Assembly (NCBI GenBank): GCA_030432295.1
Contig: JAUIHI010000031.1
Span: forward strand, 1-64,000
Length of the DNA: 64,000 nucleotides
Origin: Anaerolineae bacterium
Lineage (GTDB): Bacteria > Chloroflexota > Anaerolineae > Caldilineales > Caldilineaceae
Direction: 5' to 3'
Part shown: piece after piece, positions 51,780 through 61,390 of the stretch
How positions within the stretch are numbered: position 1 is the first letter of the stretch
Layout of the letters: every line of letters starts with the position of its first letter
Notes under the pieces: model-generated
Database searches by the model: none
The model's input: the letters and a program-made list of their open reading frames with translations, nothing else
Told to the model about the DNA's origin: nothing
Translations under genes and position numbers: made by a program

Positions 51780-51824
51780 TATTTCGTTGTGTACCAGACG
51801 TGAAATCGAAGGGATAAACGCATA

Positions 51825-52418
51825 ATGGCGCGTATGAAAGTTTTATTGATCGAAGATGTCCCCAATTTGGGGTTGGCGGGTGAAATTCAGACCGTCGCCG
51901 CGGGCTTTGCTCGCAACTATCTGATGCCCCGCAAGGAAGCAGTTCCGGCCAGCAAAGGCGCAATCAAGCAGGCCGAAGACATTCGGCAGTCTGCCATGCG
52001 CAAACGGGCCAAAGAACGCTCGAATGCCGAAGCACAGGCCGAAATGATCAGCCAGAAGAAGCTGTTGTTCGAAGTTCGGGCGGGCGACAATGGCCGGCTG
52101 TATGGCTCTATCACCAGCAGTGATGTGGCCGAACAGTTGGAAAGTATGCTCGAATTCGAGATCGATCGCCGCCGCATTCAGTTGGACGGTATCCGAGATT
52201 TGGGCATTTTCGATGTGCCAATCCGCCTGATGCCCGATGTCGAGGCTACTTTCAAAGTGGCTGTGGTGCGGGAAGGCGAAGGCTGGGCCGATGCCGAAAA
52301 GCGTCAGGCTGCCGAAGCCGCTGCTGCCCAAGCTGCCGCCGAGCAGGCTGCTGCGGACGCGATGATAGTTGAAGCCGAAGAGAATGAGGCCGAAGCCGAA
52401 GCTGAGGACGACGAATAA
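51825..52418 (+). CDS. rplI: Large-subunit ribosomal protein L9 (bL9) with acidic tail
   Basis: Ribosomal protein of 197 residues. The N-terminal domain [30 protein letters not shown] with MPRKEAVPA is the L9 signature; the long connecting helix and C-terminal RNA-binding domain ([33 protein letters not shown]) are complete by about residue 150. A tail of about 45 residues rich in Ala, Gln and Glu (ending [11 protein letters not shown]) is extra relative to the usual 148 residues. The gene stands alone, without rpsF, ssb or rpsR, between lipoprotein and glycosyltransferase genes, with its own promoter and terminator. Confidence 0.96.
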   Translation: MARMKVLLIEDVPNLGLAGEIQTVAAGFARNYLMPRKEAVPASKGAIKQAEDIRQSAMRKRAKERSNAEAQAEMISQKKLLFEVRAGDNGRLYGSITSSDVAEQLESMLEFEIDRRRIQLDGIRDLGIFDVPIRLMPDVEATFKVAVVREGEGWADAEKRQAAEAAAAQAAAEQAAADAMIVEAEENEAEAEAEDDE

Positions 52419-52462
52419 AGTCGGTCGAAGCGTAAGCCCATTCGGGTTTCCGAAAAGCGTAC

Positions 52463-52492
52463 AAAAGGCCGTTCCCTGTGGAACGGCCTTTT
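52463..52492. terminator. Rho-independent terminator, bidirectional
   Basis: AAAAGGCCGTTCC at 52463-52475 pairs with GGAACGGCCTTTT at 52480-52492 around a 4-base loop. It lies between the converging L9 and glycosyltransferase genes and has flanking A- and T-tracts. Confidence 0.88.
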
Positions 52493-52522
52493 TCGTTTGG
52501 CAAAATGTGGCAGCCCATAACC

Positions 52523-54427
52523 CTACGGCACTGCCAACCGCTCCTCGGCCAGATTCTCAAATCCGCCGTCGGTGGCGCGATAGAGAATCAGCCAGAGGTC
52601 ATCTACCGATCCTGCCGCTCCCAGTCCATAGGCATCCACAATCGTCTCGCCCGGTGCAAAGGAACTGAAGGGACGCAGCCCAAAGACCGGCCCCGTCGCA
52701 TCCTGCTGGGCAGCCCCGTCGCCGCTGCGCACACTGATGGACCAGTCACCGGGTGTGGCGCTCGCGTCTACAGTCCAGAACAATTCCACAGTCAGGCCGT
52801 CATCTTCGCGCACAGAGTAGCCCTGCAACATAATCCCATCGCCCAGTGCTTTGTCCAGACGCACGGCCGGTTCCCGGACCAGTGGCGCTGCCTGGGGCAA
52901 CAGTTCGACCCACGCCCCGCTCCAGCCGTGGACTTGAGGGGACGCAACCGTCAATTCACCCAGCAGCAGGCCAGCCGCATCCGCGGTCACCAGCACTTCG
53001 CCGCCCTGGGCCAACGCTTCGTTCGCCCCTCTTTTGTCCACCACCCGCAGGTCAGGGCGCATCTCCCAAATGTCAATCAGATAGGCAAGCCCTAAGGCAT
53101 CGTCCTTGGCAGCGAAGAGGACTGCACCCGGCGGCGGCGACTGCGCCAGCAATTGGGTGGGACGTTCCAGGGCGGTGTCGTCGGGCCGATCCCGGCTGTC
53201 CGCGGCGGGCAGGGAAGCCAGCCCCCGCCAGAGAATCAGCAGCACCAGCAGGGCCAGGGCTGTATTGCGGATGTCGTATTGGCGGCGGGGGCGCACTGAG
53301 AAGTCAATCTCTTCGCTGGCCCTGGCCGCCTTGCCCGTGCGAATCACCCGTCCGTCGTATCGGTGGACCAGCCCGGCCACCCCCAGCAGCAGCAGGGGAT
53401 AGGCAGGCAGGATGACCTGAAACCAATTGCCGAAACGATCCACCCAGCAGAAAACCGCATAGAGAAGCAGTGTGCCCGCAAGGACCAGCCGCAGCCGCTT
53501 TTCCAGCACCCCAATCCCCGCCAGCCCAAGCACCACCACCGGCACGCTCAGTTCCTGCCAGATCAGTTCGGGAAAGCCGTTGGCAAAGAAGGCCGCGCCG
53601 GGAGCCAGCCCCCAACTCATCTCTTCCTGGCCCTGAGATGTGCTCACGAAACTCCAAAACCACTGGCCCGCACTGGTCCACTCGCCCACGCCCCACCATT
53701 CGGGGTGGGCCGCGCCGCGCAGATAGACATAGACATAGCTGATCAGAGGCAGGGCCGCGCATAGGATGGCCCCGGCCATCAGCCCCGGACGGCGCAGAAG
53801 CTTTGGCTCTTGCCAGAGCACCGCGGCCAGTAGCGGCGGGACGATCAGAGCGACTGTGACCATATGGGCCAGGGCGAGGCCGGAGAGGAAGGAGAGAAGG
53901 AGGAGGAGACTGGGAATTGGGGATTGGTCACGCCAGCGCAGATATACCAGAAGAATGGCCAGTGTATGGGCGATGGCGCTGCTGTACTGTTCGGATGTGG
54001 TGGCGTAGTACCAGAAAAAATAGGTGACCGCGTAAAATGCGGTGAGCAGCCAGGCCAGAGGCCAGTCACCCGTCGGGCGGGCAGGGCTGCGGGTGATGTG
54101 CAGAAGGACCTGATAGAGCAGCCAAAGACTGAGTAGCGCCCAGAGTGTGCTGTAGCTGCTGAGCAGAGGAATGGGATTGGGTGAAACCCCCAGCCCATTG
54201 GCTGCTGTGCGCAGGCCGTGAAACCAGAGCCAGCCGCCCATTGTAAAGATTGGGTAGCCGGGCGCGTTGCCAGGTCGGGCCTGCACCTGGGCGTACTGAT
54301 GGGTGATCAGGTCGCCCCCTTCCAGTTCGCCGGGTCGCAAGCCGTTGTCCAATGTCAGCCAATAGAGCAGGGCCGCAGCCAGCAACAGCACAATCCCGGC
54401 CCGGCGAGGCCAGGGCGAACCGCTCAA
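52523..54427 (-). CDS. DUF2723-type (GT39-like) membrane glycosyltransferase
   Basis: Membrane protein of 634 residues with about 11 helices in the first 430 residues and an extracytoplasmic tail. LEGGDLITHQYAQVQARPGN after helix 1 and PGYPIFTMGGWLW are hallmarks of DUF2723, a GT-C group related to protein O-mannosyltransferases. TTG at 54427 is the start; it overlaps the MscS stop as TTGA, so translation is coupled to MscS. Three heptamers (GACTGGG-AATTGGG-GATTGGT, 53908-53928) fall inside the coding region. It may glycosylate secreted Thr/Pro-rich proteins, which are plentiful here. Confidence 0.82.
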   Translation of the reverse strand: MSGSPWPRRAGIVLLLAAALLYWLTLDNGLRPGELEGGDLITHQYAQVQARPGNAPGYPIFTMGGWLWFHGLRTAANGLGVSPNPIPLLSSYSTLWALLSLWLLYQVLLHITRSPARPTGDWPLAWLLTAFYAVTYFFWYYATTSEQYSSAIAHTLAILLVYLRWRDQSPIPSLLLLLSFLSGLALAHMVTVALIVPPLLAAVLWQEPKLLRRPGLMAGAILCAALPLISYVYVYLRGAAHPEWWGVGEWTSAGQWFWSFVSTSQGQEEMSWGLAPGAAFFANGFPELIWQELSVPVVVLGLAGIGVLEKRLRLVLAGTLLLYAVFCWVDRFGNWFQVILPAYPLLLLGVAGLVHRYDGRVIRTGKAARASEEIDFSVRPRRQYDIRNTALALLVLLILWRGLASLPAADSRDRPDDTALERPTQLLAQSPPPGAVLFAAKDDALGLAYLIDIWEMRPDLRVVDKRGANEALAQGGEVLVTADAAGLLLGELTVASPQVHGWSGAWVELLPQAAPLVREPAVRLDKALGDGIMLQGYSVREDDGLTVELFWTVDASATPGDWSISVRSGDGAAQQDATGPVFGLRPFSSFAPGETIVDAYGLGAAGSVDDLWLILYRATDGGFENLAEERLAVP

Positions 54428-55248
54428 CTGCCAACCTCCAGTCCGGTTGCGCCCAGGGCGTCGTGGATCATCCCCAGCAGGCGGCGGCGCACAACCGCTC
54501 CCTTGCCATATTCGGCCTTGGCAAAGAGAGTGAAACGGGTCTGGCTGCCGATCACCCCGTCCGCGCTGATAATCTCCGGGGAGGCAATCAGTTCCGGGAT
54601 AGCCGCCGCGGCATCCTCGGCCACCCGGTTCAGCACGGCGGTCACCTCTTCCAGCTTGCTGCTCTTCACATCCACTTGCACAGTGCCCAGGCTGAAAGTG
54701 CCCCGGGCAAAGTTACGCACATTGCGAATTTCGCCGTTGGGAACGACAAAAAGTTCGCCGGAGGGCGCGCGCATGTGGGTGGTGCGCAGATTAATGTCCT
54801 CGACTGTGCCTTCGATACCAAAAATCTCCACCTTTTCGCCGATGGTATAGAGGTCTTCAAAGAGGAAAATAATACCGCTGATATAATCACTGACCAGCGG
54901 GCGTGCGCCCAGCCCCAGGGCAGCGCTGAAGAGGCCGAGAAAAGTAAAGAGTCCGGTAACCTCCACGTAGAGGCTAAGGCAGAAGACCAGAGCCACAATG
55001 ACAATAAATACCCGTACCAGGTCTACCATCAGCCCGGTAATAGTAGCGATACGCCGATCACTCCAGAGCAGGCGGCGGGAGAAACGAGCACGGGAGTAGA
55101 CCATCGAACGTACAAAGAGAGGGGTAAACCGCAGAAGTATCCAGGCCAGAGATGAATAGATAAAAACCAGAATCAACCGCTGGATTGCCAGGGGCAGCAC
55201 AAACCCAGAAAAGATATCGAAGATGGGAACGCCAATTGGATTGCTCAT
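54424..55248 (-). CDS. Small-conductance mechanosensitive channel (MscS family)
   Basis: Membrane channel of 274 residues. Three N-terminal helices lead into the pore-type segment TFLGLFSAALGLGARPLVSDYISGIIFLFED and the cytoplasmic beta domain IGEKVEIFGIEGTVEDINLRTT, with VPNGEIRNVRNFARG, the conserved MscS order. It protects against osmotic downshock. The stop overlaps the start of the DUF2723 gene, so the two form an operon. GGGGGAATCC-type sequence upstream on the opposite strand leaves no clear ribosome binding site. Confidence 0.92.
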   Translation of the reverse strand: MSNPIGVPIFDIFSGFVLPLAIQRLILVFIYSSLAWILLRFTPLFVRSMVYSRARFSRRLLWSDRRIATITGLMVDLVRVFIVIVALVFCLSLYVEVTGLFTFLGLFSAALGLGARPLVSDYISGIIFLFEDLYTIGEKVEIFGIEGTVEDINLRTTHMRAPSGELFVVPNGEIRNVRNFARGTFSLGTVQVDVKSSKLEEVTAVLNRVAEDAAAAIPELIASPEIISADGVIGSQTRFTLFAKAEYGKGAVVRRRLLGMIHDALGATGLEVGS

Positions 55249-55324
55249 AGGGGGAATCCTAGCACGAAGACAAAGAGGCTGTCAAAGGATGTGGTCTATC
55301 CCAGCAGCACGCAGCCCCTTCAGT

Positions 55325-55353
55325 TTGCTACTGCAAAGCCGGTTGGCTATAAT
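55325..55353 (+). promoter_or_regulatory. Sigma-70-type promoter of the C26 amidohydrolase gene
   Basis: TTGCTA at 55325-55330 and TATAAT at 55348-55353 are 17 bases apart. Transcription would start about 55360, inside the 11-bp inverted repeat that overlaps the -10 box. Confidence 0.6.
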
Positions 55354-55383
55354 GCAGCGCAGCATAGGAATACTGCGCTGCAT
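55352..55383. promoter_or_regulatory. Operator-like inverted repeat over a promoter
   Basis: ATGCAGCGCAG at 55352-55362 and CTGCGCTGCAT at 55373-55383 are exact complements spaced by 10 bases. The first arm overlaps the last bases of TATAAT and the start site, an ideal position for a repressor. No regulator gene adjoins. Confidence 0.5.
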
Positions 55384-55482
55384 AAGATTGCAGACACTGG
55401 ACTTCCTCTGAGAAATTCCGCATCTGAAATGGCCCCAATTATATTATAATGGAGCCATCCATCCAGAGATAGGCAGAAATTA

Positions 55483-56415
55483 ATGATAGATACCCAACGG
55501 GAGCAACTGTTGCTCACCACACCAGAAGGCGAAGTGACAGCCAGGCGACCACTGATCGGTGTGCCCATGGGCCGGGAACGCTCCCAGCGTTTCTTTGGTT
55601 TGCCCATGTATATTATGAACCAGACCTACGTGCGGGAACTGGAGAAACGGGGCGCGTTGCCCGTGCTCATCCCGCTGAATATGAGCGAAGCCACCCTGCG
55701 CGGCACCTTCGAGCGGCTGGACGGTCTCTTTCTGCCCGGCGGCGAAGACATCGACCCCAGCAACTACGGCGAGGAGCGCCACGACCAGCTTGGCCCGGTG
55801 GACAAAGAGCGGGATCGCACAGAACTCAACCTGACCCGCTGGGCCATCGAGAACGGTATGCCGGTCCTGGGCGTTTGCCGGGGGGTGCAGGTGATCAATG
55901 TGGCCTGTGGCGGCGCGCTCTATCAGGACTTGCACAGCCAGGCCGCAGAACTGGACAAGCACGACTTCTATCCGCCCAAATACGAGCGCTTTCGGGTGAG
56001 CCACGACATACGGATCGAGCCGGACAGCCGTCTGGCCCAGGCGCTGGGACACGTCCACGAGATCAATTCCATGCACCACCAGGGCATCAAACGGCTGGGC
56101 TATGGGCTGCGGGTGGTTGCCACCGCACCCGACGGCCTGCCCGAAGCGTTGGAGTGTCCGGCCCTGCCCTTTGTGCTGGGTGTCCAGTGGCACCCCGAAG
56201 AGTTGGCCAAGACCGATCCCCACAGCGCGGACCTCTTCACCCGCTTTGTGTGGGCCTCTTCCGGCGAATGGCGGGGCGATATGCCCGCTGGTTGGCAGGA
56301 GCGCTTTCGGGAGGGGCTGGGCAAAACTATCAGCCAGCAAAGATCGACTACGCGCAGTCAGCCATCTGTCTCGATTCAATCCAGCAGCGAGGCAGCAACG
56401 GTGGCACAATTGTAG
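55483..56415 (+). CDS. Gamma-glutamyl-gamma-aminobutyrate hydrolase-type class I glutamine amidotransferase (C26)
   Basis: Cytoplasmic hydrolase of 310 residues in the PuuD/C26 family. The nucleophile elbow is VLGVCRGVQVINV, the entry LFLPGGEDIDPSNYGEE is diagnostic, and the His-Glu pair is VQWHPEE. PuuD releases GABA from gamma-glutamyl-GABA in putrescine breakdown. The other puu genes are absent, so the substrate may be another gamma-glutamyl compound. A Ser/Gln-rich tail of about 40 residues is extra. It has a promoter with an overlapping operator-like repeat. Confidence 0.9.
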   Translation: MIDTQREQLLLTTPEGEVTARRPLIGVPMGRERSQRFFGLPMYIMNQTYVRELEKRGALPVLIPLNMSEATLRGTFERLDGLFLPGGEDIDPSNYGEERHDQLGPVDKERDRTELNLTRWAIENGMPVLGVCRGVQVINVACGGALYQDLHSQAAELDKHDFYPPKYERFRVSHDIRIEPDSRLAQALGHVHEINSMHHQGIKRLGYGLRVVATAPDGLPEALECPALPFVLGVQWHPEELAKTDPHSADLFTRFVWASSGEWRGDMPAGWQERFREGLGKTISQQRSTTRSQPSVSIQSSSEAATVAQL

Positions 56416-56453
56416 GACGGAACGGCATTCCGTCCTGAGCAAAGGCAGGGTTT

Positions 56454-59126
56454 ATGTCCTCCAAAAGACAAAACGCTTGGGTGGTTAGGCGATCGGTAGC
56501 ACTCCTCTGCCTCGTCTTCGGACTTTCTGCAGCGCTTGTCGTCCTTTTCCCCCCTTTCCTCTACGGCCAGGACGCGCCAGTCGAGGGCTACGGCTCCCAA
56601 CTGCTGTTGGTGCGCCTCAACCCCGGCCAGACCCTACCAGCAGAGAGCGGAGCCACACGCCACGCCCGGCTTGAACGGGAGAGCGAGACCCGGCTGATCG
56701 TCAGCGGCCCGACCGACAGCGCAGCCCGGCTGGCGGAAGCGGGCGTTAGCGTAGAGATTCTGGACGCCAACAGCGCAGGGCAGGTCTACTATTTTGTCGA
56801 TAAGCAGGCGGACCCGGCCCTGGCGCTGGCCCAATCGGCAGAATTGGGCCGAATACTATACGAAGACAACTTTCTTCTGCTGCTGGGTCTGCCCTTGGAA
56901 AACGAAAATCGGCTGGTCGAAAGCCTCCCCAGCCAGGGCGTTGCCATCTCCCGGCTCAACCCGGCCCCCCTGCCCGTGGACCCGGAGCCACCCCTGACTG
57001 TACGGGCTACCAGCCCCCAAAGCACGAACTCCACAATTGCCACACTCCTGCCACAATTGACTGAAAACGATCTCTCGTCCCGCATCGCGCAATTGAGCGG
57101 CGAAGTACCGGTCACTCTGCCCGGCGGTTCGGTGACGCTGGCCACCCGCTACACTTTCTCCAGCCGCATCCGGGATGCCGAGCGTTTCCTCTTCGATTAC
57201 TACGCGAATCTTGGCCTGTCGCCAGTCTACGCCGACTGGAGCTATTACAACTATAGCGGGCGCAATGTGGTGGTGGACCTACCGGGCACAGAGCATCCAG
57301 AGCGGATTTGGGTACTGGGCGGCCACTTCGACACCAATTCGGAAATCCCCTACACATCCGCCCCCGGCGCGGACGACAATGGCACGGGCACGGCTTCTGT
57401 TATGCGCGCCGTGGAACTGCTCAAAGATTATCAGTTTGCCGACACCATCCGCTTTGTCCATTTCTCCGGCGAGGAGCAGGGCCAGTGGGGCGCGCAGGCC
57501 TATGCCCGCGATTTGCGGCTGGCTGGCGTCCAGGTGCAGGGCTTCATCAATTTGGATATGTTTGGCTGGGACAGCAACGGGGACCGGGTGGTGGAGTTGC
57601 ATCCGGGCACGGGGGTCAATTCCAACAGCATCGCCACGGCCTTTATCAGCGCCAACGAACGCTACGCCCAGGGCTTAAGCTTCGAGCGCAAGACGAGCAG
57701 CGCCAGCCGTTTCTCCGACCATTCGGCCTTTTGGGATTACAACTATCCGGCCTTTTTGGTGATTGAAAACTTCTTCACCGACGGTATCCCGCCGGATCGC
57801 AACCCCTGGTATCACAACACTGGCGACCGGTTGTCACGGGTCAATCTGAACTACGCCACCCGCATTGCCCGCACAGCCCTGGCGACAATTGCGGAGTTGG
57901 CCGGCATCCGGGATGGGTCAATGACGCCCACAGTCACGCCGACGGCAAGCGCGACACCCACAAGCATTTCGACAGCCACACCGACATCCACAGCCACGCC
58001 CACCGGGACAGCGACACCTCCACCCGCGGGTTGCACCAATCTACTGGTCAACAGCGGCTTTGAGGATACCAGCAGCACGGACTGGCGCTATGGCGGGGCC
58101 TATGCCGGACGGGTGGTGACCAGCCCGGTCTATGCGGGCAGCCGGTCTGCCCAGTTGGGATTGCCCAGTGGGGTGACAAACCGGTATGCACTCTCCTCGG
58201 CCTATCAGACGGTGAGCGTGCCAACAGGCGGCGACCAGCTATTGTTGACCTGGTGGGAACGGGCGGGTGGAAACAGCGATGGGGTGGACTATCGGGAAGT
58301 GTTGATACTGAACGAAAGCTTCACCCGGTTGGCAATTCTGGAGCAGGCCCGCACTCCTGGAAGCGAGCAGTGGCAGCAGCGCAGCTTTGACGTGAGTGCC
58401 TATGCCGGACGCACGATTGTCGTCTATTTCAATGTCTACAACAATGGCAGCGGCAGTCAATTCTGGAACTATCTGGACGAAGTTTCGCTACTGCGCTGTG
58501 TGGGTGCAACCGCGACGCCAACAGCCACAGAAACGGCTACGGAAACAGCTACACCTACCAAAACCCAAACAGCAACCGGGACGGCCACAGGCACGGCAAC
58601 AGCGACTCCCAGCACGACAGCCAGCCCCACCGGAACTCCGACTGGAATTCCAACTGTGACATCCACACGGACTCCCTCACCCACAGGGACAATCAGCGCA
58701 ACGGCGACACCGACATCACCGACACCCACCCCCAGCGCCACAGCTACGCCAACGCCGACCCAAACCGATACGGATTCGCCAACACCGACCGGAACCGTCA
58801 CGCCGACACTGACGGCAACCGCAGTCCCAGCCGGGACAGAAACCCCGACCCCAACGGGAACCGCCACAATCACAGCCACCGCAACCGCTACAGGCTCGGC
58901 GACCGCCACAGCGACCGCCACAGCGACCGCTACAACACAGACGAACTTCCTCGGCTATCTGCCGGTAATTATGCAGTTGAACCTGCCCACACCCACGCCC
59001 ACCTTCACGCCGACGCCGACCAGCACACCTACACCCACTGCAACATCCACCCCAACACCTACGCCCACACCGCCCCAGAGTCCCCTGGCTTCGCCGTCAC
59101 CGACAGCAGCCAGGGGACGATCCTAA
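56454..59126 (+). CDS. Secreted M28-family zinc peptidase with Thr/Pro-rich regions
   Basis: Large exported protein of 890 residues. A signal helix covers about 12-32. The peptidase domain runs from about 230 to 490 with metal ligands His291 (GGHFDT), Asp307 (GADDNGTG), Glu340-Glu341 (SGEEQG), Asp368 (NLDMFGW) and a His in [10 protein letters not shown] Thr/Pro linker leads to a beta-rich domain (525-680, [17 protein letters not shown]) resembling carbohydrate-binding modules. The final 200 residues are almost entirely Thr, Pro, Ala and Ser. [11 protein letters not shown] near 835 resembles a C-terminal motif I recall from Chloroflexota secreted proteins. It is probably a surface aminopeptidase. 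Confidence 0.9.
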   Translation: MSSKRQNAWVVRRSVALLCLVFGLSAALVVLFPPFLYGQDAPVEGYGSQLLLVRLNPGQTLPAESGATRHARLERESETRLIVSGPTDSAARLAEAGVSVEILDANSAGQVYYFVDKQADPALALAQSAELGRILYEDNFLLLLGLPLENENRLVESLPSQGVAISRLNPAPLPVDPEPPLTVRATSPQSTNSTIATLLPQLTENDLSSRIAQLSGEVPVTLPGGSVTLATRYTFSSRIRDAERFLFDYYANLGLSPVYADWSYYNYSGRNVVVDLPGTEHPERIWVLGGHFDTNSEIPYTSAPGADDNGTGTASVMRAVELLKDYQFADTIRFVHFSGEEQGQWGAQAYARDLRLAGVQVQGFINLDMFGWDSNGDRVVELHPGTGVNSNSIATAFISANERYAQGLSFERKTSSASRFSDHSAFWDYNYPAFLVIENFFTDGIPPDRNPWYHNTGDRLSRVNLNYATRIARTALATIAELAGIRDGSMTPTVTPTASATPTSISTATPTSTATPTGTATPPPAGCTNLLVNSGFEDTSSTDWRYGGAYAGRVVTSPVYAGSRSAQLGLPSGVTNRYALSSAYQTVSVPTGGDQLLLTWWERAGGNSDGVDYREVLILNESFTRLAILEQARTPGSEQWQQRSFDVSAYAGRTIVVYFNVYNNGSGSQFWNYLDEVSLLRCVGATATPTATETATETATPTKTQTATGTATGTATATPSTTASPTGTPTGIPTVTSTRTPSPTGTISATATPTSPTPTPSATATPTPTQTDTDSPTPTGTVTPTLTATAVPAGTETPTPTGTATITATATATGSATATATATATATTQTNFLGYLPVIMQLNLPTPTPTFTPTPTSTPTPTATSTPTPTPTPPQSPLASPSPTAARGRS

Positions 59127-59129
59127 AAA

Positions 59130-59725
59130 CTAAATAGCCAACTCCGCACGTACCTGCTGAATCACCAGCGCTAAATCCCGCGGATTCTCCACAAAATCCA
59201 GCGTGTCCGCGGCCACTGTCAAAACCGGACAGAGGCGAAATTCAGCGATCCAACTGTCATAGAGTCGGTGGGAATGGCCTGCTCGTAGTCCCGGCCCCGG
59301 CGCTGGATGCGCGCGGTCAGCGTCTCCACCGAGGCTTGCAGATAGATGAGGAGATCGGGCGGGGGCAGAAAGTCGGTGAGCGCGGTGTAGAGTTCCCGGT
59401 AGGCTGCGTAGTCCCGGGCCTCCATCTGGTCCATCTCGTAGAGATTGCGGGCGAAAATCTCCGCGCCTTCGTACAGGCTGCGGTCCTGGACAGCCGGACC
59501 GGTGTGGACGACCAATTCTCGGTGGTGGGCCAGGCGGCGGCCCAGAAAGAAAATCTGGGAGTGAAAGCTCCAGCGGCGCATATCCGTGTAGAAATCGGCC
59601 AGGTAGGGGTTCTCGTCGGCTGGCTCGTAGAAAGGCGTCCAGCCCAGTTCCTGGCTCAACAGACAGGTGAGGGTGGATTTGCCCACGCCGATATTGCCCG
59701 CAACAACGATGAAGTTTTTGGTCAT
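59130..59725 (-). pseudogene. Deoxynucleoside kinase, frameshifted near the 3' end
   Basis: The N-terminal 150 codons encode a normal deoxynucleoside kinase: P-loop AGNIGVGKST (9-18), EPADENPYLADFY, the nucleoside-contact DRSLYEGAEIFARN and the lid RIQRRGRDYEQAI. After IPTD the frame slips. The natural ending (LYDSWIAEFRLCPVLTVAAD then DTLDFVENPRDLALVIQQV) continues in another frame, and the original frame stops at 59219. The missing piece is roughly ten codons between short CCGACT-like repeats, so a deletion is likely. The enzyme may be inactive, unless this is an assembly error. Confidence 0.8.
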
Positions 59726-59737
59726 AGCCCCGCGCCG

Positions 59738-60109
59738 CTACGCTTCCTGTGGGATGATGTAATGGCCCGCGGATTCGATCACCAGTCCGTCGGCGTCGAA
59801 GACAAAAGACTCCGCGGCGGGGACTCCGCCTGCACCGATGTAGTGGATGACGAGTCGGTTTGCACCGAGAAAGACCCCAATCAACTCGAAGTGCAGATCG
59901 GGTATACGCGCCAGCGCGGCTGTCCAATAGGCGGCGACCGCATCCTTGCCCCACAACACCCCGGACGGCTCCCCCGCAATCTGTACAATTTTGGGCGAGG
60001 ACATCACGAAATCGTCCCGGTAGTGGGCTAGAATGCGCGCCATATCGTGGCTGTTCCAGCATTCGATCCAGTCAGTGGCAAAATGTGCGGCAAATGTGCT
60101 GTCGATCAT
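59738..60109 (-). CDS. SnoaL/NTF2-like protein
   Basis: Soluble protein of 123 residues with the NTF2-like cone fold pattern: helix FATDWIECWNSHDMARILAHY, strand DDFVMSSPKIVQ and the helix GKDAVAAYWTAALARIPDLHFEL leading into the beta sheet. Family members bind small ligands or act as cyclases, isomerases or dehydratases; no function can be assigned. The ATG at 60109 sits one base beyond the DinB stop (TGA-G-ATG), so it is coupled to the DinB gene. Confidence 0.8.
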   Translation of the reverse strand: MIDSTFAAHFATDWIECWNSHDMARILAHYRDDFVMSSPKIVQIAGEPSGVLWGKDAVAAYWTAALARIPDLHFELIGVFLGANRLVIHYIGAGGVPAAESFVFDADGLVIESAGHYIIPQEA

Positions 60110-60110
60110 C

Positions 60111-60623
60111 TCACCACTCCCCAGCATATTCGACAGAATAGGGCTGTGACTGGGCCATCGTCCAGGCGTAGTGCAGCTCCGTCAACTGGCGCAGATGGAG
60201 CAGGTCGTGGGCAATCCACCCGGCCATAAAGTCCCCTGCAGACCGCGTCGTACCCCAAGGAGTGGGATATTCCAGCGTCCAGTCGGGTTCCCCCACTTCG
60301 GCCAGCCAGAGCAAAGAAGCCTCCCGTTCGGTGAGATAGTCGGTGACAGAGGCAACCAGTTCCCGCTGGTTGTAGCCCCGGCTCGTCACCCAGCCCTGGG
60401 GATCGATGGGATGCCACGGCTCTTTGCCCCCGCCAATGGCCCAGCGAACGCGGGTACGAAAGTCCTCCCGCTCTTCGTCGGCCAAATGACAGATCACCTC
60501 AAGAATTGACCAGTCCTCCGGGAGCGGTTTCCAGCGGGCTTGCTCGTCGGATACGCCGAGGGTCATCCGGTAGATGGCGTCGGCGTGGTGGGCCATCTGG
60601 GCAAGAAATTTTGTGAATGACAT
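60111..60623 (-). CDS. DinB-family protein (DinB_2)
   Basis: Four-helix-bundle protein of 170 residues. The metal-binding histidines of the DinB/YfiT fold lie in AQMAHHADAIY, LEVICHLADEEREDF and WIAHDLLHLRQL. Family members include thiol-dependent transferases and stress-induced proteins. It heads an operon with the SnoaL-like protein and is preceded by a promoter at 60667-60695. The 355-base gap upstream to 60978 also holds copy C of the composite repeat. Confidence 0.85.
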   Translation of the reverse strand: MSFTKFLAQMAHHADAIYRMTLGVSDEQARWKPLPEDWSILEVICHLADEEREDFRTRVRWAIGGGKEPWHPIDPQGWVTSRGYNQRELVASVTDYLTEREASLLWLAEVGEPDWTLEYPTPWGTTRSAGDFMAGWIAHDLLHLRQLTELHYAWTMAQSQPYSVEYAGEW

Positions 60624-60666
60624 TTTTTCCGTTCACCTCGTAACAGTTGAAAAATGATCGAACTGT

Positions 60667-60695
60667 ATTTTAGGGCAAATGGGGCATATTCACAA
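60667..60695 (-). promoter_or_regulatory. Sigma-70-type promoter of the DinB gene
   Basis: On the minus strand TTGTGA (60695-60690) and TAAAAT (60672-60667) are 17 bases apart, upstream of the DinB start at 60623. Confidence 0.5.
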
Positions 60696-60849
60696 CCAAA
60701 AGCCAGATGGATCAGAAGCATACGTAACGATCCCGTAACACCTGAGCAGTAGACTGGGCAACATCAGCGGGTTACAGTTTGCGGGACAGATCACGGACCA
60801 AGCCCACCTTTTGGCAGAGTACCGATGGTTCTCCTGCAAAGAGCCATTT

Positions 60850-60958
60850 GAGCCACTGATAAACGCTGATGGACTCTGATAAAGGCGGGATTCTCTCCCG
60901 AAGTCCTCTGCGCCCCTGCGACTCTGCGTGAAGATTTGACCTTTTTGCAGTGGAGTCA
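60850..60958 (+). repeat. Composite dispersed repeat, copy C
   Basis: GAGCCACTGATAAACGCTGA, then CTCTCCCGAAGTCCTCTGCG, CCCCTGCGACTCTGCGTGAA and ATTTGACCTTTTTGCAGTGG, in the same block order as 24855-24965 and 32228-32330. Confidence 0.85.
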
Positions 60959-60978
60959 CCGATTACAAAGGATTTGCT

Positions 60979-61326
60979 ATGACAGTGCTACGTTCGCTTC
61001 TTTTGGCTGGGATACTTCTTATCGCCCTGTCCGGTTGCGGGGGGCAAGAGAGCCAGTCGATCACAATCCAGGCCAGGGGAATGTCTTTCACCCCTGGCAC
61101 AGTTACGGTGAGGGCCGGTCGCGCGGTCAGCCTGCGCATCATCAACCGGGACGGCTACGCCCACGCCTTCGATCTGGACGAGTTTGACATCCACGCGCCA
61201 TTGTCTGCCAAAGAGACGCAGAACTTCTCTTTCACACCGGCAACTCCGGGCCGCTTTCCCTTTTACTGTAGTTCTCCGGGCCACCAAATGGCGGGGATGG
61301 AGGGCCTGCTGATTGTGGAACCCTAA
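60979..61326 (+). CDS. Cupredoxin-domain lipoprotein
   Basis: Exported, lipid-anchored blue-copper-type protein of 115 residues. The signal ends in the lipobox LSGC (Cys20). Type 1 copper ligands are His62 (GYAHAFD), Cys97, His102 and Met104 or Met107 in YCSSPGHQMAGM. The fold opening IQARGMSFTPGTVTVRAGR is typical of plastocyanin/azurin-like proteins. Probably an electron carrier or copper-binding protein at the outer face of the membrane. It precedes a four-helix membrane protein with similar spacing to copper-handling pairs. Confidence 0.88.
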   Translation: MTVLRSLLLAGILLIALSGCGGQESQSITIQARGMSFTPGTVTVRAGRAVSLRIINRDGYAHAFDLDEFDIHAPLSAKETQNFSFTPATPGRFPFYCSSPGHQMAGMEGLLIVEP

Positions 61327-61390
61327 CAATTGTGGAACTCTAACAACTGCCGCCACTGTTCATCAATACCAAAAAGAAAGGCCGATTCCC

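Noticed and set aside
58469-58921. Minus-strand Val/Ala/Gly-rich open frame
   Set aside because: It is the complement of the Thr/Pro-rich repeats of the M28 peptidase gene; low complexity keeps the frame open.
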